Assembly (NCBI RefSeq): GCF_000443995.1
Contig: NZ_AUMC01000010.1
Coordinates: 310,001 to 374,000 of the forward strand
DNA length: 64,000 nucleotides
Direction: 5' to 3'
Source of the DNA: Bacteriovorax sp. BAL6_X
GTDB taxonomy: Bacteria > Bdellovibrionota > Bacteriovoracia > Bacteriovoracales > Bacteriovoracaceae
Shown here: positions 15,042 through 23,991 of the stretch, piece by piece
Layout: every line of letters begins with the position of its first letter
Numbering within the stretch: the first letter of the stretch is position 1
Made by a program: the position numbers and the translations under genes
The notes under the pieces: model-generated
What the model was told of the DNA's origin: nothing
Database searches by the model: none
Seen by the model: only the letters and a program-made list of their open reading frames with translations

Positions 15042-17450
15042 TTAAGGTTTAACTACAATATTACAGATTCTTCCTGGTACATAGATCTCTTTAACAATAG
15101 TTCCCGTTAGGAATTTCGCAACCTTCTCATCAGCTTTTGCTTGAGCTAGGAAGTCTTCTTTTGAGATATCAGCAGGTACATCAATTGTTGATCTCGTCTT
15201 ACCGTTAACTTGGATTGCCATTGTGATGAGGTCATCTTTTGCAAGATCAGCATCAAATGCTGGCCAAGCTGCAAGTGAACAAGAAGTTGTTTCACCAAGG
15301 TTTGCCCACATCTCTTCAGCTGCGTGTGGAGCAAATGGTGAAAGAAGTCTTGTAAATGCTTTAGCTGTTTCAACTGAGACTTTTCCAAGCTTGATAACTT
15401 CGTTATTCATTACCATCATCGCTGAGATCGCCGTGTTAAAACGAAGGTTCTCAACATCTTCAGTAACTTTCTTTATTGTCTTGTGTAGGTGCTTTAGAAC
15501 GTCTTGATTTGTTTCTTCACCTTCATAAGTATTTTCTGGGTTTCCGTAGAAAGAGAATGACTTTCTTAGAAAGTTAAATACACCCTTAACACCCTTTGTT
15601 TGCCATGGCTTAACTTTTTCAAGTGGCCCCATAAACATCTCATAAAGTCTTAGAGCGTCGGCTCCGTATTCTTTGATGATATCATCAGGGTTTACTGTAT
15701 TTCCTTTTGACTTACTCATCTTTTCACCATGCTCATCTAAGATAAGACCTTGGTTGAAAAGTTTTTGAAATGGCTCTTTTGTTGAAACAAGTCCTAGATC
15801 AAATAGAACCTTGTGCCAGAAACGAGCATAGAGTAGGTGAAGAACTGCGTGCTCAACACCACCAACATATAGATCGACTGGCATCCAGTACTCTTCTAAT
15901 TGTTTATCCCAAGCAACTTCAGAGTTCTTTGGGTCGATAAAGCGAAGGTAGTACCAACAAGAACCTGCCCACTGAGGCATTGTATTTGTTTCACGTCTTG
16001 CTTTCTTACCAGTCTTTGGATCAGTTAGGTATAACCAGTCATCAATGCGAGCTAGTGGTGATTCTCCAGTACCTGATGGCTCATACTTTTCAACTTCTGG
16101 AAGACCAACAGGAAGCTCATCTTCATCAAGACATCTAACAGTTCCGTCTTCGAATTTAAGAATTGGGAATGGTTCACCCCAGTATCTTTGGCGAGAGAAT
16201 AACCAGTCGCGAAGCTTGTAGTTGATTTCTTTTTTACCGATTTGATTTTCTTCAAGGTGAGCGATTGCTTTTGCAATACCATCTTCCTTGTTTAGGCCAT
16301 CAAGGAATCCTGAATTAATATGTGTTCCGTCTCCAGTGAAGGCCGCTTCATTTACATCGCCACCTTCAAGAACTGGAATGATTTCTAAATCGTACTTCTT
16401 AGCAAACTCCCAGTCTCTTTCGTCGTGAGCTGGAACGGCCATGATTGCACCTGTTCCGTATGAGATGAGAACATAGTCTGCGATCCAAACTGGAATCTCT
16501 TTTCCATTAAGTGGATTGATTGCATAAGCGCCAGTGAAAACACCTGACTTATTCTTATTAAGATCTGTTCGATCAAGATCAGACTTAAGAGATGCTTCTT
16601 TGATATAAGCTTCAACTTCAGCTTTCTTATCGTCAGTTGTAATTTGTGCAACAAGGTCGTGTTCAGGAGCTAGGACCATATATGTTGCACCAAATAGTGT
16701 ATCAGGACGAGTTGTGAAAACATCGATCTTTGAATCAACACCTTTTACAGTAAAAGAAACTTGAGCACCTTCCGAGCGCCCAATCCAATTTCTTTGAAGC
16801 TCTTTTAGAGACTCTGGCCAGTCTAGATCGTCTAGATCTTCTAAGAGGCGGTCAGCGTATTCAGTGATCTTTAACATCCACTGCTTCATTGGTTTTCTAA
16901 CTACAGGGTGACCACCAACTTCTGACTTTCCGTCAATGACTTCTTCGTTGGCCAGAACTGTTTTAAGTTCTGGACACCAGTTGACTGAGATTTCATCTTC
17001 AAAGGCCAAACCTTTATTGTAAAGTTGAGTGAAGATCCACTGAGTCCACTTGTAGTAGTCAATGCTTGATGTTGCGATCTCGCGATCCCAGTCATATGAG
17101 AAACCACAAGCTTTTAGTTGTCTTGTGAAGTTACCAATATTTTCTTTTGTGATCACATTAGGGTGAGTACCTGTCTTAATGGCATAGTTTTCTGCCGGAA
17201 GTCCAAATGAATCCCAACCCATTGGGTGAAGAACATTGTGTCCATTCATTCTCTTAAAACGAGCTAGGATATCTGTTGCTGTATAACCTTCAACGTGACC
17301 TACATGAAGGCCAGCTCCTGAAGGGTATGGGAACATGTCCAATACATAGTATTTAGGTTTCGATTTGTCTGTTGAGTCTGTTCTAAAAGTTTTGTTGTCG
17401 TCCCAAAACTTCTGCCATTTTGGTTCAATTTCACCAAAGTTGTACTGCAT
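15042..17450 (-). CDS. leuS: Leucyl-tRNA synthetase
   Basis: Encodes 802 residues, close to the usual bacterial length (about 860). The HIGH-type motif appears in [20 protein letters not shown] near residues 42-61 and the second catalytic motif as EKMSKSKGN near 575. Between them lies the CP1 editing domain, with the Thr-rich pocket [12 protein letters not shown] near 235 that hydrolyses mischarged tRNA-Leu. The C-terminus ends in the anticodon-binding and short tRNA-arm domain. The start ATG 17450 is preceded by CAGGAGC. A sigma-70-like promoter is visible at 17489-17517. It is the first gene of a leuS-metG unit. Confidence 0.97.
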   Translation of the reverse strand: MQYNFGEIEPKWQKFWDDNKTFRTDSTDKSKPKYYVLDMFPYPSGAGLHVGHVEGYTATDILARFKRMNGHNVLHPMGWDSFGLPAENYAIKTGTHPNVITKENIGNFTRQLKACGFSYDWDREIATSSIDYYKWTQWIFTQLYNKGLAFEDEISVNWCPELKTVLANEEVIDGKSEVGGHPVVRKPMKQWMLKITEYADRLLEDLDDLDWPESLKELQRNWIGRSEGAQVSFTVKGVDSKIDVFTTRPDTLFGATYMVLAPEHDLVAQITTDDKKAEVEAYIKEASLKSDLDRTDLNKNKSGVFTGAYAINPLNGKEIPVWIADYVLISYGTGAIMAVPAHDERDWEFAKKYDLEIIPVLEGGDVNEAAFTGDGTHINSGFLDGLNKEDGIAKAIAHLEENQIGKKEINYKLRDWLFSRQRYWGEPFPILKFEDGTVRCLDEDELPVGLPEVEKYEPSGTGESPLARIDDWLYLTDPKTGKKARRETNTMPQWAGSCWYYLRFIDPKNSEVAWDKQLEEYWMPVDLYVGGVEHAVLHLLYARFWHKVLFDLGLVSTKEPFQKLFNQGLILDEHGEKMSKSKGNTVNPDDIIKEYGADALRLYEMFMGPLEKVKPWQTKGVKGVFNFLRKSFSFYGNPENTYEGEETNQDVLKHLHKTIKKVTEDVENLRFNTAISAMMVMNNEVIKLGKVSVETAKAFTRLLSPFAPHAAEEMWANLGETTSCSLAAWPAFDADLAKDDLITMAIQVNGKTRSTIDVPADISKEDFLAQAKADEKVAKFLTGTIVKEIYVPGRICNIVVKP

Positions 17451-17488
17451 TAAAAGCTCCTGAATTTACTAGTAAAATATCAGGGCGA

Positions 17489-17517
17489 ATTATAAACCCT
17501 ATAATGTAGATCGTCCA
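17489..17517 (-). promoter_or_regulatory. Sigma-70-type promoter for leuS-metG
   Basis: On the minus strand TGGACG (17512-17517), a 17-base spacer, then TATAAT (17489-17494). The -10 is perfect and the -35 matches four of six. The predicted start gives a leader of about 30 bases before the leuS ATG. Confidence 0.6.
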
Positions 17518-17629
17518 TTATGTGTGTTGCGTTATCTTGGAGTTGGCCTGCTAAAGGAATTGCCAAAATAAGTCAGTGGATTTATACTTAAGCCATTAAA
17601 AGTAGATTAATTTTTTGAATGGAGAAACG

Positions 17630-18130
17630 ATGTATCGTTTAGTGCTTTTTTCCCTTACTCTAGTAGGGCTAGTTCTTGTTATGAATCTTTCTGGTTATCA
17701 GAGTATTGAAGTCAACAATGAGAAATATAATTTTGAAGATGCAAAGAAAGCGCACGCTGCTCATGTTATTGAAGTAGCAGAACTTGCGAAAAAGCATGCT
17801 GAAGTAACGGCACCTCCTAAAGTAACTGACGAAGTTATTGAAGAAAAAACTTTAATCCCACTTGATACTCCACAGCTAGTAAGAGCTGACAAACTTTATA
17901 AGCAATGTATTGCATGTCACGCTAAAGATGGTTCAGGAAAAGCTGCAAATAAAGCACCAAGAATCGGTGGCCAAATGGAATGGTATATTGAGAAGCAACT
18001 TCTTGATATGAAATCAGGGGCCCGTGTTAACCAGCAAATGTTAACGATTGTAAAAAAGCTTTCGGCTGAAGATATTGCAGACCTAGCGGCTTATTTATCA
18101 AAGGTGCCATGGGGCGGAGTTAAAAACTAA
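17630..18130 (+). CDS. Membrane-anchored cytochrome c (class I)
   Basis: Encodes 166 residues. The ATG at 17630 is preceded by GGAG at five bases, while the upstream in-frame TTG at 17615 has no ribosome site. Residues 1-20 form a hydrophobic N-terminal helix, an uncleaved anchor or signal. A charged, Ala/Lys-rich linker runs to about residue 80. The haem domain has one CIACH motif (Cys93, Cys96, His97) and a likely axial Met137 in QQMLTIVKKLSAEDIADL, the usual class I arrangement. It faces the periplasm and would carry electrons. No oxidase or maturation gene is nearby. A strong terminator follows. Confidence 0.88.
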   Translation: MYRLVLFSLTLVGLVLVMNLSGYQSIEVNNEKYNFEDAKKAHAAHVIEVAELAKKHAEVTAPPKVTDEVIEEKTLIPLDTPQLVRADKLYKQCIACHAKDGSGKAANKAPRIGGQMEWYIEKQLLDMKSGARVNQQMLTIVKKLSAEDIADLAAYLSKVPWGGVKN

Positions 18131-18147
18131 AATCGAATTTCAATAAG

Positions 18148-18175
18148 AAGCCGCTTTTTAAGCGGCTTTTTTTTT
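18148..18175 (+). terminator. Strong intrinsic terminator after the cytochrome gene
   Basis: AAGCCGCTT (18148-18156) pairs with AAGCGGCTT (18160-18168), followed by an unbroken T run to 18175. The ribosome site GGGAG of the next gene follows immediately. Confidence 0.92.
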
Positions 18176-18185
18176 GGGAGAAATT

Positions 18186-18578
18186 ATGAAGATCTTTTCA
18201 CTTTTACTTCTTTTAACGATTGTAGCTTGTGCGTCGAAGCCAAAACTTTATCCAAATTCAGCTTATCAGAAGCATGGAAAGGTACAGGCTGAGCGCGATA
18301 TTGAGATTTGTATGGCCAAGGCAGATGAATTTCTAGAGAGTGATCGTGGAAGACAAATGCTCCGTGAAGGTGGCAAAGGCGCTGCATGGGGGGCTATCGT
18401 AGGTGCCGTTGCAAGTGCTGTCTTTGGTGGTAATGCAGGTAAGGGGGCAGCTCAGGGGGCCGCTATTGGTGGTGCTAGTGGTGCAGCTCGAGAAGGACTT
18501 AGTGAAGATCAGATTAAGCAGCGTTTTGTAAATCGATGTCTTGCAGAGAAAGGCTACGAAGTAATTGGGTGGAGATAA
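18186..18578 (+). CDS. Glycine-zipper lipoprotein
   Basis: Encodes 130 residues from the ATG at 18186, which has GGGAG six bases upstream; an upstream in-frame codon at 18174 lies inside the terminator T run. The signal peptide MKIFSLLLLLTIVAC ends in a lipobox. A Gly/Ala-rich segment (residues about 63-102: GGKGAAWGAIVGAVASAVFGG and what follows) forms a glycine-zipper membrane hairpin of the kind found in SlyB/OsmB-type outer-membrane lipoproteins. A C-terminal CLAEKGYEVIGWR tail follows. Its stop abuts the next start, so the pair is probably co-translated. Confidence 0.8.
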   Translation: MKIFSLLLLLTIVACASKPKLYPNSAYQKHGKVQAERDIEICMAKADEFLESDRGRQMLREGGKGAAWGAIVGAVASAVFGGNAGKGAAQGAAIGGASGAAREGLSEDQIKQRFVNRCLAEKGYEVIGWR

Positions 18579-19103
18579 ATGACTTTATATCGTTACAAAA
18601 ATATTGAACCAACTATTGCAGAAGGATGTTTTATCGCAGGCTCGGCCGATGTCATAGGGAAGGTTTTCCTAGGAAAGAATGTTTCTCTATGGTTTCAAGT
18701 AGTGGCCCGCGGTGATGTGAATGAAATTCATATTGGCGACAATTGCAATATTCAAGACCTATCAATGCTTCATGTAGAAGACAATATTCCCCTAATTATT
18801 AAAGAGAATGTGAGTGTTGGTCACAGTGTGACACTTCATGCTTGTACTGTTGAAGAGGGATGTCTTATTGGAATGGGGGCGACAGTTTTAGATGGTGCAG
18901 TCATTGGTAAGAACTCAATTGTAGCGGCCGGAAGTGTTGTTCCTCCTGGAAAGGTTTATCCTCCTGAGAGTTTCATTATTGGGACTCCTGCAGTTGTAAA
19001 AAGAAAGCTAACACCACAAGAGGTGGAGCAGTATAGTAATCACTATAAGTCGTACTTAATTACAAAAGATGAGTACTTAAACGACGTCGAAGTTATTTGC
19101 TAA
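18579..19103 (+). CDS. Gamma-class carbonic anhydrase-like hexapeptide-repeat protein
   Basis: Encodes 174 residues forming a left-handed beta-helix of the YrdA/CaiE/PaaY group. Three zinc-ligand His candidates are in place: SMLHVED, VGHSVT and LHACT, about residues 65-90. The C-terminus holds the usual GTPAVVKRKLT followed by a helix. Such proteins trimerise and bind zinc. Some have carbonic anhydrase activity and others act on CoA thioesters, so the substrate is open. It starts on the base after the preceding stop, with GGAGAT just upstream. Its last 11 bases overlap the convergent receiver gene. Confidence 0.88.
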   Translation: MTLYRYKNIEPTIAEGCFIAGSADVIGKVFLGKNVSLWFQVVARGDVNEIHIGDNCNIQDLSMLHVEDNIPLIIKENVSVGHSVTLHACTVEEGCLIGMGATVLDGAVIGKNSIVAAGSVVPPGKVYPPESFIIGTPAVVKRKLTPQEVEQYSNHYKSYLITKDEYLNDVEVIC

Positions 19104-19509
19104 GTTTTAAAAGATTAAAGACCTTATCCACAAGATCATCTCTAGAGAAAGGCTTAACAAGAACATTCGTTACACCTGAGTTGATGACACTCACCATCGA
19201 TCGGTTATCTAAGAACCCTGAAATAAGAAGGTATTTCATTTTTTGATACTTCATGGATTTACTAGCGATATCGATGAAATAGGTACCATCCTTATCAGGT
19301 AGCTTGTAATCAATAATAACAAGATCAAACTCTTCATTTCTCAACTTCAAAAGAGCAACGCTTACTGAGTCGGCCGTGACGATATTTCTAAAAGCACCTG
19401 TTTGCTCAAGGAATGTTTTTATTAAAAAACAAATTTTTTCTTCATCATCAACGATGAGAATTGAAGGTTTTTTAGGCGTAAGTGTATTTTTAGAAGGGGA
19501 CATCGCCAT
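19093..19509 (-). CDS. Single-domain response regulator (CheY-like receiver)
   Basis: Encodes 138 residues: a short Lys/Pro leader, then one receiver domain and nothing after it. The acidic pocket is VDDEE (Asp21, Asp22), the phospho-acceptor Asp67 in VIIDYKLPDKDG, and the conserved Lys in VKPFSRDD near 118. There is no DNA-binding or enzymatic output, so signalling must go through protein contact. It begins inside the stop of the hybrid kinase (TAATG), which implies coupled translation and a shared pathway. It is the last gene of the five-gene signalling cassette. Confidence 0.88.
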   Translation of the reverse strand: MAMSPSKNTLTPKKPSILIVDDEEKICFLIKTFLEQTGAFRNIVTADSVSVALLKLRNEEFDLVIIDYKLPDKDGTYFIDIASKSMKYQKMKYLLISGFLDNRSMVSVINSGVTNVLVKPFSRDDLVDKVFNLLKLSK

Positions 19510-20984
19510 TAGCCCTGCTCCTCATTTTTAATACCAAGCATATTTAAAATATCTTCTTTACTAAACGGCTTTTCAATAAAGCCTTTTACTTCTTTATTTT
19601 TCTCTATCTTTGATCGATCTGCTACTCCAGACATAATATATGTTGGAGCTTGAATACCAAGATCGATGATATCCCTTGCAAACTCAACACCATTTACCTT
19701 GGGCATATCATAATCTGAAATAATAGCATCAACATCAGTCCCATCTAAAATTCTTTTCGCTTCAATAGCATTTGATGCAAAGATGAGAGTAATTGGCCCT
19801 TGAGCAAAGTAGTTAGTAAAGAGATTTAGAATCTTTGGTTCATTATCGATCACGAGTACTTTCTTAAATTCATTATTTGTACTTAACTCACTATCCGTAA
19901 ATGTTGTCGTCTCCATTTTTGGAAGAGTTATTTGAAATTCACATCCTGACTTTGTATCCATTAACTCGAGTGATCCTGAATAAGAATCAATTATCTTAGA
20001 TGAGATTGAAAGTCCAAGGCCGGTACCTTCGCCAACTTCCTTTGTTGTAAAAAAAGAATCAAAGATCTTGTCTTGATTCTCTTTTGGGATACCTGGTCCA
20101 TTGTCATTAATTGTTAAGAGGTAACAAACATCATTACTTGAAATCTTGATATTAATCTTTGGTGAAGCTGTCTGTGCTTCAGTTAGTGCATGGATGGCAT
20201 TTGTTATTAAATTTATGATAACTTGCTCAATTTCAATTGGGTTAACTTTTACAATCGAAGAAATAGATGGGGTAAAGTCTAATTCAATTTGATTTTGCTC
20301 AAGTGGTAGCTTTAAAAGCGATAATGACTTATCAATAATATCTTCTAAAGACATAAACTTCTTTTCACTATCTTTATTATGAAGGAAGCTCTTTAATCCT
20401 TTAACAATTTTTGTAATACGATCAATAGACTCTCGAGTATCACTAATGCTTTCATTGATAATACTTTGCTCTTTAAGTTCTTCCCCCGACAAAAGGACAC
20501 TTATCAATTCAATATTTCCTGAAGCAATAGTTAATGGGTTTGAGATTTCATGGGAAATGGTTGCAGTAATTTCACCAATTGTGCTTAGTTTATCAGCTTG
20601 AATAATTTGATTATGAATTTGCTTAAGTTCTTCAATTTGAAAGCGATACTTTGTGTAGAGATTCTTTTCGATACTGATGTCATTAAAACATATTACTTTC
20701 TCATTGTTTTCACTTTCAATAACTTTGATGACAACATGATAAAAAGTTTGGTCATCGAGAAAAATCTCTACTTCAGGCCCAACCTTAACATCATGTATAT
20801 CTTCTAGAAAATGTTCGATATCAAAGCCTGAAAATAGGGCACTAAGTTTAGGAGACTTCTTTAACACTCTTGGTGACTTCTTGAAGAAAGAAGCAAAGAA
20901 GTGATTGTAGTAGATAATTTCATTATCATGATTAATGACACAGATTGGTTCAAAAATAGAGTCATATAATTCGTATTTGGCCAT
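19509..20984 (-). CDS. Hybrid sensor histidine kinase (PAS-HisKA-HATPase-REC)
   Basis: Encodes 491 residues, soluble. A PAS-like N-terminus covers about residues 1-115. A short coiled coil leads to the HisKA box with phospho-acceptor His145 in ISHEISNP. The HATPase follows with Asn262 (N box), DNGPGIP (G1, Asp294) and GEGTGLGLS (G2). A C-terminal receiver (about 375-488) has Asp424 in ISDYDMPKVNG. Phosphate could pass His145 to Asp424 or to the separate receiver gene that overlaps its stop. It lies 15 bases after the STAS gene in the same direction. No membrane segment is present, so the input is cytoplasmic. Confidence 0.92.
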   Translation of the reverse strand: MAKYELYDSIFEPICVINHDNEIIYYNHFFASFFKKSPRVLKKSPKLSALFSGFDIEHFLEDIHDVKVGPEVEIFLDDQTFYHVVIKVIESENNEKVICFNDISIEKNLYTKYRFQIEELKQIHNQIIQADKLSTIGEITATISHEISNPLTIASGNIELISVLLSGEELKEQSIINESISDTRESIDRITKIVKGLKSFLHNKDSEKKFMSLEDIIDKSLSLLKLPLEQNQIELDFTPSISSIVKVNPIEIEQVIINLITNAIHALTEAQTASPKINIKISSNDVCYLLTINDNGPGIPKENQDKIFDSFFTTKEVGEGTGLGLSISSKIIDSYSGSLELMDTKSGCEFQITLPKMETTTFTDSELSTNNEFKKVLVIDNEPKILNLFTNYFAQGPITLIFASNAIEAKRILDGTDVDAIISDYDMPKVNGVEFARDIIDLGIQAPTYIMSGVADRSKIEKNKEVKGFIEKPFSKEDILNMLGIKNEEQG

Positions 20985-20999
20985 CAGTTACTTCTTTGG

Positions 21000-21461
21000 T
21001 TATTTCATTTGTTTAATGAATTGAAAGTACTGTGCTTCAATAGCATCAAATTCTAGTTCTTCACCATTATCATTTTTCATGACTGGTGCTTTGTTATCAA
21101 CGACATCATTCGTTTTAATAAGTATCATCTTTACATCGTCAGAAGACTCTTCATAGTAGGGAGCGTAAAAGCTTTCTACTTTTATTCCTGGTTTAATAAA
21201 GCCATGGACCATATTAATTTGTTCAATGACGGTCTGTGGACAATGAGAGTAGGTGATTGCACCAGATAGTTGTCCAAGCATGTTAATCCATTCTCGAATT
21301 CCACACGAGTTAATCATTTCAACAGCATTAAAATTAATATGAAGATTTTTATCCTTCACTCCAAGGATTGGAGAAAGGTCTGCATCTTCATCAATTCTTC
21401 CCGTTAAATTTAAATTTGTTACATCATTTTCAGTCTTTATCTCGACCTTTAAGTTACTCAT
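21000..21461 (-). CDS. STAS-domain protein (anti-anti-sigma-like)
   Basis: Encodes 153 residues. The first 100 resemble a SpoIIAA/RsbV STAS fold: a strand pair with NLNLTGRIDED, then HINFNAVEMINSCGIREW, where Ser52 is at the position phosphorylated in STAS antagonists (usual form DSSG; here NSCG). A C-terminal 50-residue acidic extension, missing in minimal STAS proteins, ends QYFQFIKQMK. By analogy it should be phosphorylated by the neighbouring HATPase and dephosphorylated by the SpoIIE-type phosphatase. The Asp-to-Asn change before the Ser is a departure from the common motif. Confidence 0.8.
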   Translation of the reverse strand: MSNLKVEIKTENDVTNLNLTGRIDEDADLSPILGVKDKNLHINFNAVEMINSCGIREWINMLGQLSGAITYSHCPQTVIEQINMVHGFIKPGIKVESFYAPYYEESSDDVKMILIKTNDVVDNKAPVMKNDNGEELEFDAIEAQYFQFIKQMK

Positions 21462-21464
21462 ATT

Positions 21465-22226
21465 TTAATCCTTTAAATTATAAAAACTTATCGATGGTAT
21501 TCTCTTACTAATTTCTTTATACCTTTTATTCTTTTCTATATAGAGGTAGAAACTAGTGCTATCTTCATTTGCGACAATATGAAGTCGATCACAGTTTTGG
21601 AAAATTAAGTAAAGTCCTAGTCCTGCACCTCTTCCTTCTTGCCTTGGGGTCTTCTCTATAGCTGCTCGGTAGAGAGAGTCAATGATTGAAGATTTGGCCA
21701 CTCTAGTATAACTCTTGTAGTGCACAATCGTTTTGTATTCATCTTGAGAAATTTCAATTTCTCCGTGTTTTTGAGTGCTTAATCGATGAAAAATATCATT
21801 TGTGTAAAACTCGTTTGTAATTAATTTTAGTTTATTTTCAAAACTATCGTGATAATCTTTTAGGTCAATACCCTTTAAGAGAATATTACATTTTTGATCA
21901 AATTCTTTTTCAAGATTAATCGTCACCTTATTTGATTTCTTAGAATTAATTCTACTTTCAAAATTATTTGGCTTTTGTTTTGTTAAGTATGAAATAATAT
22001 TTGTGATTTCATCCTCTAAACAAGGGGAGCTTCCTATTAGATGATTCGTTCTATTATCTTTTAGATATTTTATATTCACGAGCGTTTCATAACGACTTAA
22101 GAAGATATCGCATGAACCTGATAGTTCATCACTTATTTTAAGGTTCACATTTGGAACTTGAAAATCTAGCGTTTCAACCTCGTTGAATTTTGAATTCTCA
22201 ATCTTAAATTCTATCCCCATAAGCAC
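21465..22226 (-). CDS. Histidine-kinase-like ATPase (RsbW/SpoIIAB-type partner-switch kinase candidate)
   Basis: Encodes 253 residues. The C-terminal 140 residues carry GHKL features: the N box in LITNEFYTNDIF and the glycine lid in GRGAGLGLYLIF. There is no HisKA dimerisation domain and no receiver, so it is a serine-kinase/anti-sigma-type ATPase rather than a two-component kinase. The N-terminal 110 residues have no recognised fold and make it longer than RsbW (about 160). The GTG start follows the phosphatase stop by one base; an ATG two codons later is an alternative. The gene order phosphatase-kinase-STAS is that of Rsb-like switches. No partner sigma factor is adjacent. Confidence 0.8.
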   Translation of the reverse strand: MLMGIEFKIENSKFNEVETLDFQVPNVNLKISDELSGSCDIFLSRYETLVNIKYLKDNRTNHLIGSSPCLEDEITNIISYLTKQKPNNFESRINSKKSNKVTINLEKEFDQKCNILLKGIDLKDYHDSFENKLKLITNEFYTNDIFHRLSTQKHGEIEISQDEYKTIVHYKSYTRVAKSSIIDSLYRAAIEKTPRQEGRGAGLGLYLIFQNCDRLHIVANEDSTSFYLYIEKNKRYKEISKRIPSISFYNLKD

Positions 22227-22227
22227 A

Positions 22228-23952
22228 TCACTTTATTTCCTGGCAGATCAGAGTGAGATCATCGTCAAATGAATTACTTCCTCTGTGATTGTGTACAATA
22301 GAAACTATTGTATCACGAATCTCGGGACCCGTGTGATCCCCGTATGTCATTAAGATCTTTAGTAGGTTTCTAAGCCCCCACTGTTTACCATCACTATTTT
22401 CTGCTTCAGTGATTCCATCGGTCATGTACACAAGAAGGTCTCCTTGCTCAAGAATAATGGTTTCATAGTCATATTTAGACTCACAGCTTTCACCTAATCG
22501 TGGACCTTTTGCTTCAAGTAGGGGAAGTATATCTGCCTTTGATATTTCAGACTTCTTTGGAACTTTAAGTACTTCTAGGTGACTGGCATTTGTATATGAG
22601 TACTCCTTTGTTTTTGTGTTGTAGACAGATACAAAGGCCGTAAGAAGGATCTTATTATTTGAAAGGTTAATAACCTTATTTAAATGTGAAGTAATTAGCG
22701 CAGGAGAGATTTGAGTCCCATCTTCTGACAGTCTTATTTTAATACTATTAAAGGCCGAGTTGATCGCGGAGGTAAGTAGAGCAGCAGGTAGCCCATGACC
22801 TGTAGCATCTGCAATAATAGTAATGATATATTCATTAAACTCATAGTGTCCCCACCAATCGCCACCACATTCTGAAGCTGGAGCTGCGTAAGAGCTAAGT
22901 CTAACATAGTGAGTATCAATATCTTTTGGTGGAAAGAATTCTTCTTGCACCATTTTTGCTACCTTAACTTCTTCGTCTAGGCGTGCCTTCTCTTTCATCT
23001 TTTCAATATATTCCAGAATCTCTCGACTCATCTGATTAAAAGAATCTCCAAGTGTCCCAAGCTCATCTCTTGTTTTGATTTCAACTGTTGATTCAAAGTC
23101 TCCTTGTCCAATGCTGATGGCCCTTTGGTAGAGCTTTTCAATTGGTTTGGAAATTGTTTTAGACAATAAGATGATAATGATTGTCGACAAGGCAATGATA
23201 AAGATGGCAAAGAAGATTGCTCTTTGGACAAGAAACTTCGTTACAGATAAGGCATCTGACTCAGAGATTGTAGACACTATAGAGAGGGCGAAGGCCTTCG
23301 TTTGTGCCAGAGAAACCAAGTAGTCATCTTCATTAAAGGAAACTTTTTTTACGATATTATTACCTTTAAGTTCACTCTTATCATAATTGTGAAGACCAAT
23401 TAGGTCATTACCAAGAACGAGGCTTCCATCTTTAAAGACAATCGTATTATAGGTTCTATTTTGTGAAAGTAGATTATTTAAGATATTGGCCTTAATTACG
23501 ATTGAAGTAAGACCTTTGTTTACCTTTTTAGTAAGGATGACAAAAAGGTCATCCTTGTACTTAAAAGAGCTAAGAGAATTGTCCCTTGTATCTTTTGGAA
23601 TTGCTAATTTAAAGTCATTTTCATTCTTTTCAAAATCTTTATTAATGATGAATTGGTTCTTTTCAACGAAAGCGAGAATATATTTACTTTCCGCAACGGC
23701 CTTTGCTCTTAGTTTATTATTTTTTATAAGAGCTAAGTTTTGAAGATCATTCTCTATTTTATTAAGAGTGTAATTAATCTCCTTAGCTACACTTGTGACA
23801 TTAAATAGTGAATTCTCGTATAAGTAAGCCTTCTTATCTTTTTCAAAGAGGTGGGTAGCATATTTCGTTAAAAAAGCGATAACGATAATTAGCAGCGCTG
23901 TATTTAGCGATATCAATTTAAGCTTGATCGGAAATGTCGGTCTCTTGCCCAT
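22228..23952 (-). CDS. Membrane sensor PP2C phosphatase (SpoIIE/RsbU-type, HAMP)
   Basis: Encodes 574 residues: TM1 near 13-30, a periplasmic sensor region to about 240, TM2 near 245-268, a HAMP linker to about 320, a coiled coil, then a PPM/PP2C domain to the end. Metal-binding motifs are complete: SECGGDWWG, IADATGHGLPAAL, TDGITEAENSDG and the final DDDLTLIC. It should dephosphorylate the STAS protein encoded two genes downstream in response to an envelope signal. It is the first gene of the cassette and is divergent from the FecR-domain gene, with about 39 bases between starts. Confidence 0.92.
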   Translation of the reverse strand: MGKRPTFPIKLKLISLNTALLIIVIAFLTKYATHLFEKDKKAYLYENSLFNVTSVAKEINYTLNKIENDLQNLALIKNNKLRAKAVAESKYILAFVEKNQFIINKDFEKNENDFKLAIPKDTRDNSLSSFKYKDDLFVILTKKVNKGLTSIVIKANILNNLLSQNRTYNTIVFKDGSLVLGNDLIGLHNYDKSELKGNNIVKKVSFNEDDYLVSLAQTKAFALSIVSTISESDALSVTKFLVQRAIFFAIFIIALSTIIIILLSKTISKPIEKLYQRAISIGQGDFESTVEIKTRDELGTLGDSFNQMSREILEYIEKMKEKARLDEEVKVAKMVQEEFFPPKDIDTHYVRLSSYAAPASECGGDWWGHYEFNEYIITIIADATGHGLPAALLTSAINSAFNSIKIRLSEDGTQISPALITSHLNKVINLSNNKILLTAFVSVYNTKTKEYSYTNASHLEVLKVPKKSEISKADILPLLEAKGPRLGESCESKYDYETIILEQGDLLVYMTDGITEAENSDGKQWGLRNLLKILMTYGDHTGPEIRDTIVSIVHNHRGSNSFDDDLTLICQEIK

Positions 23953-23991
23953 TATTTACCTATGTAGAAGTCTATTGATTATTTAGCTACA

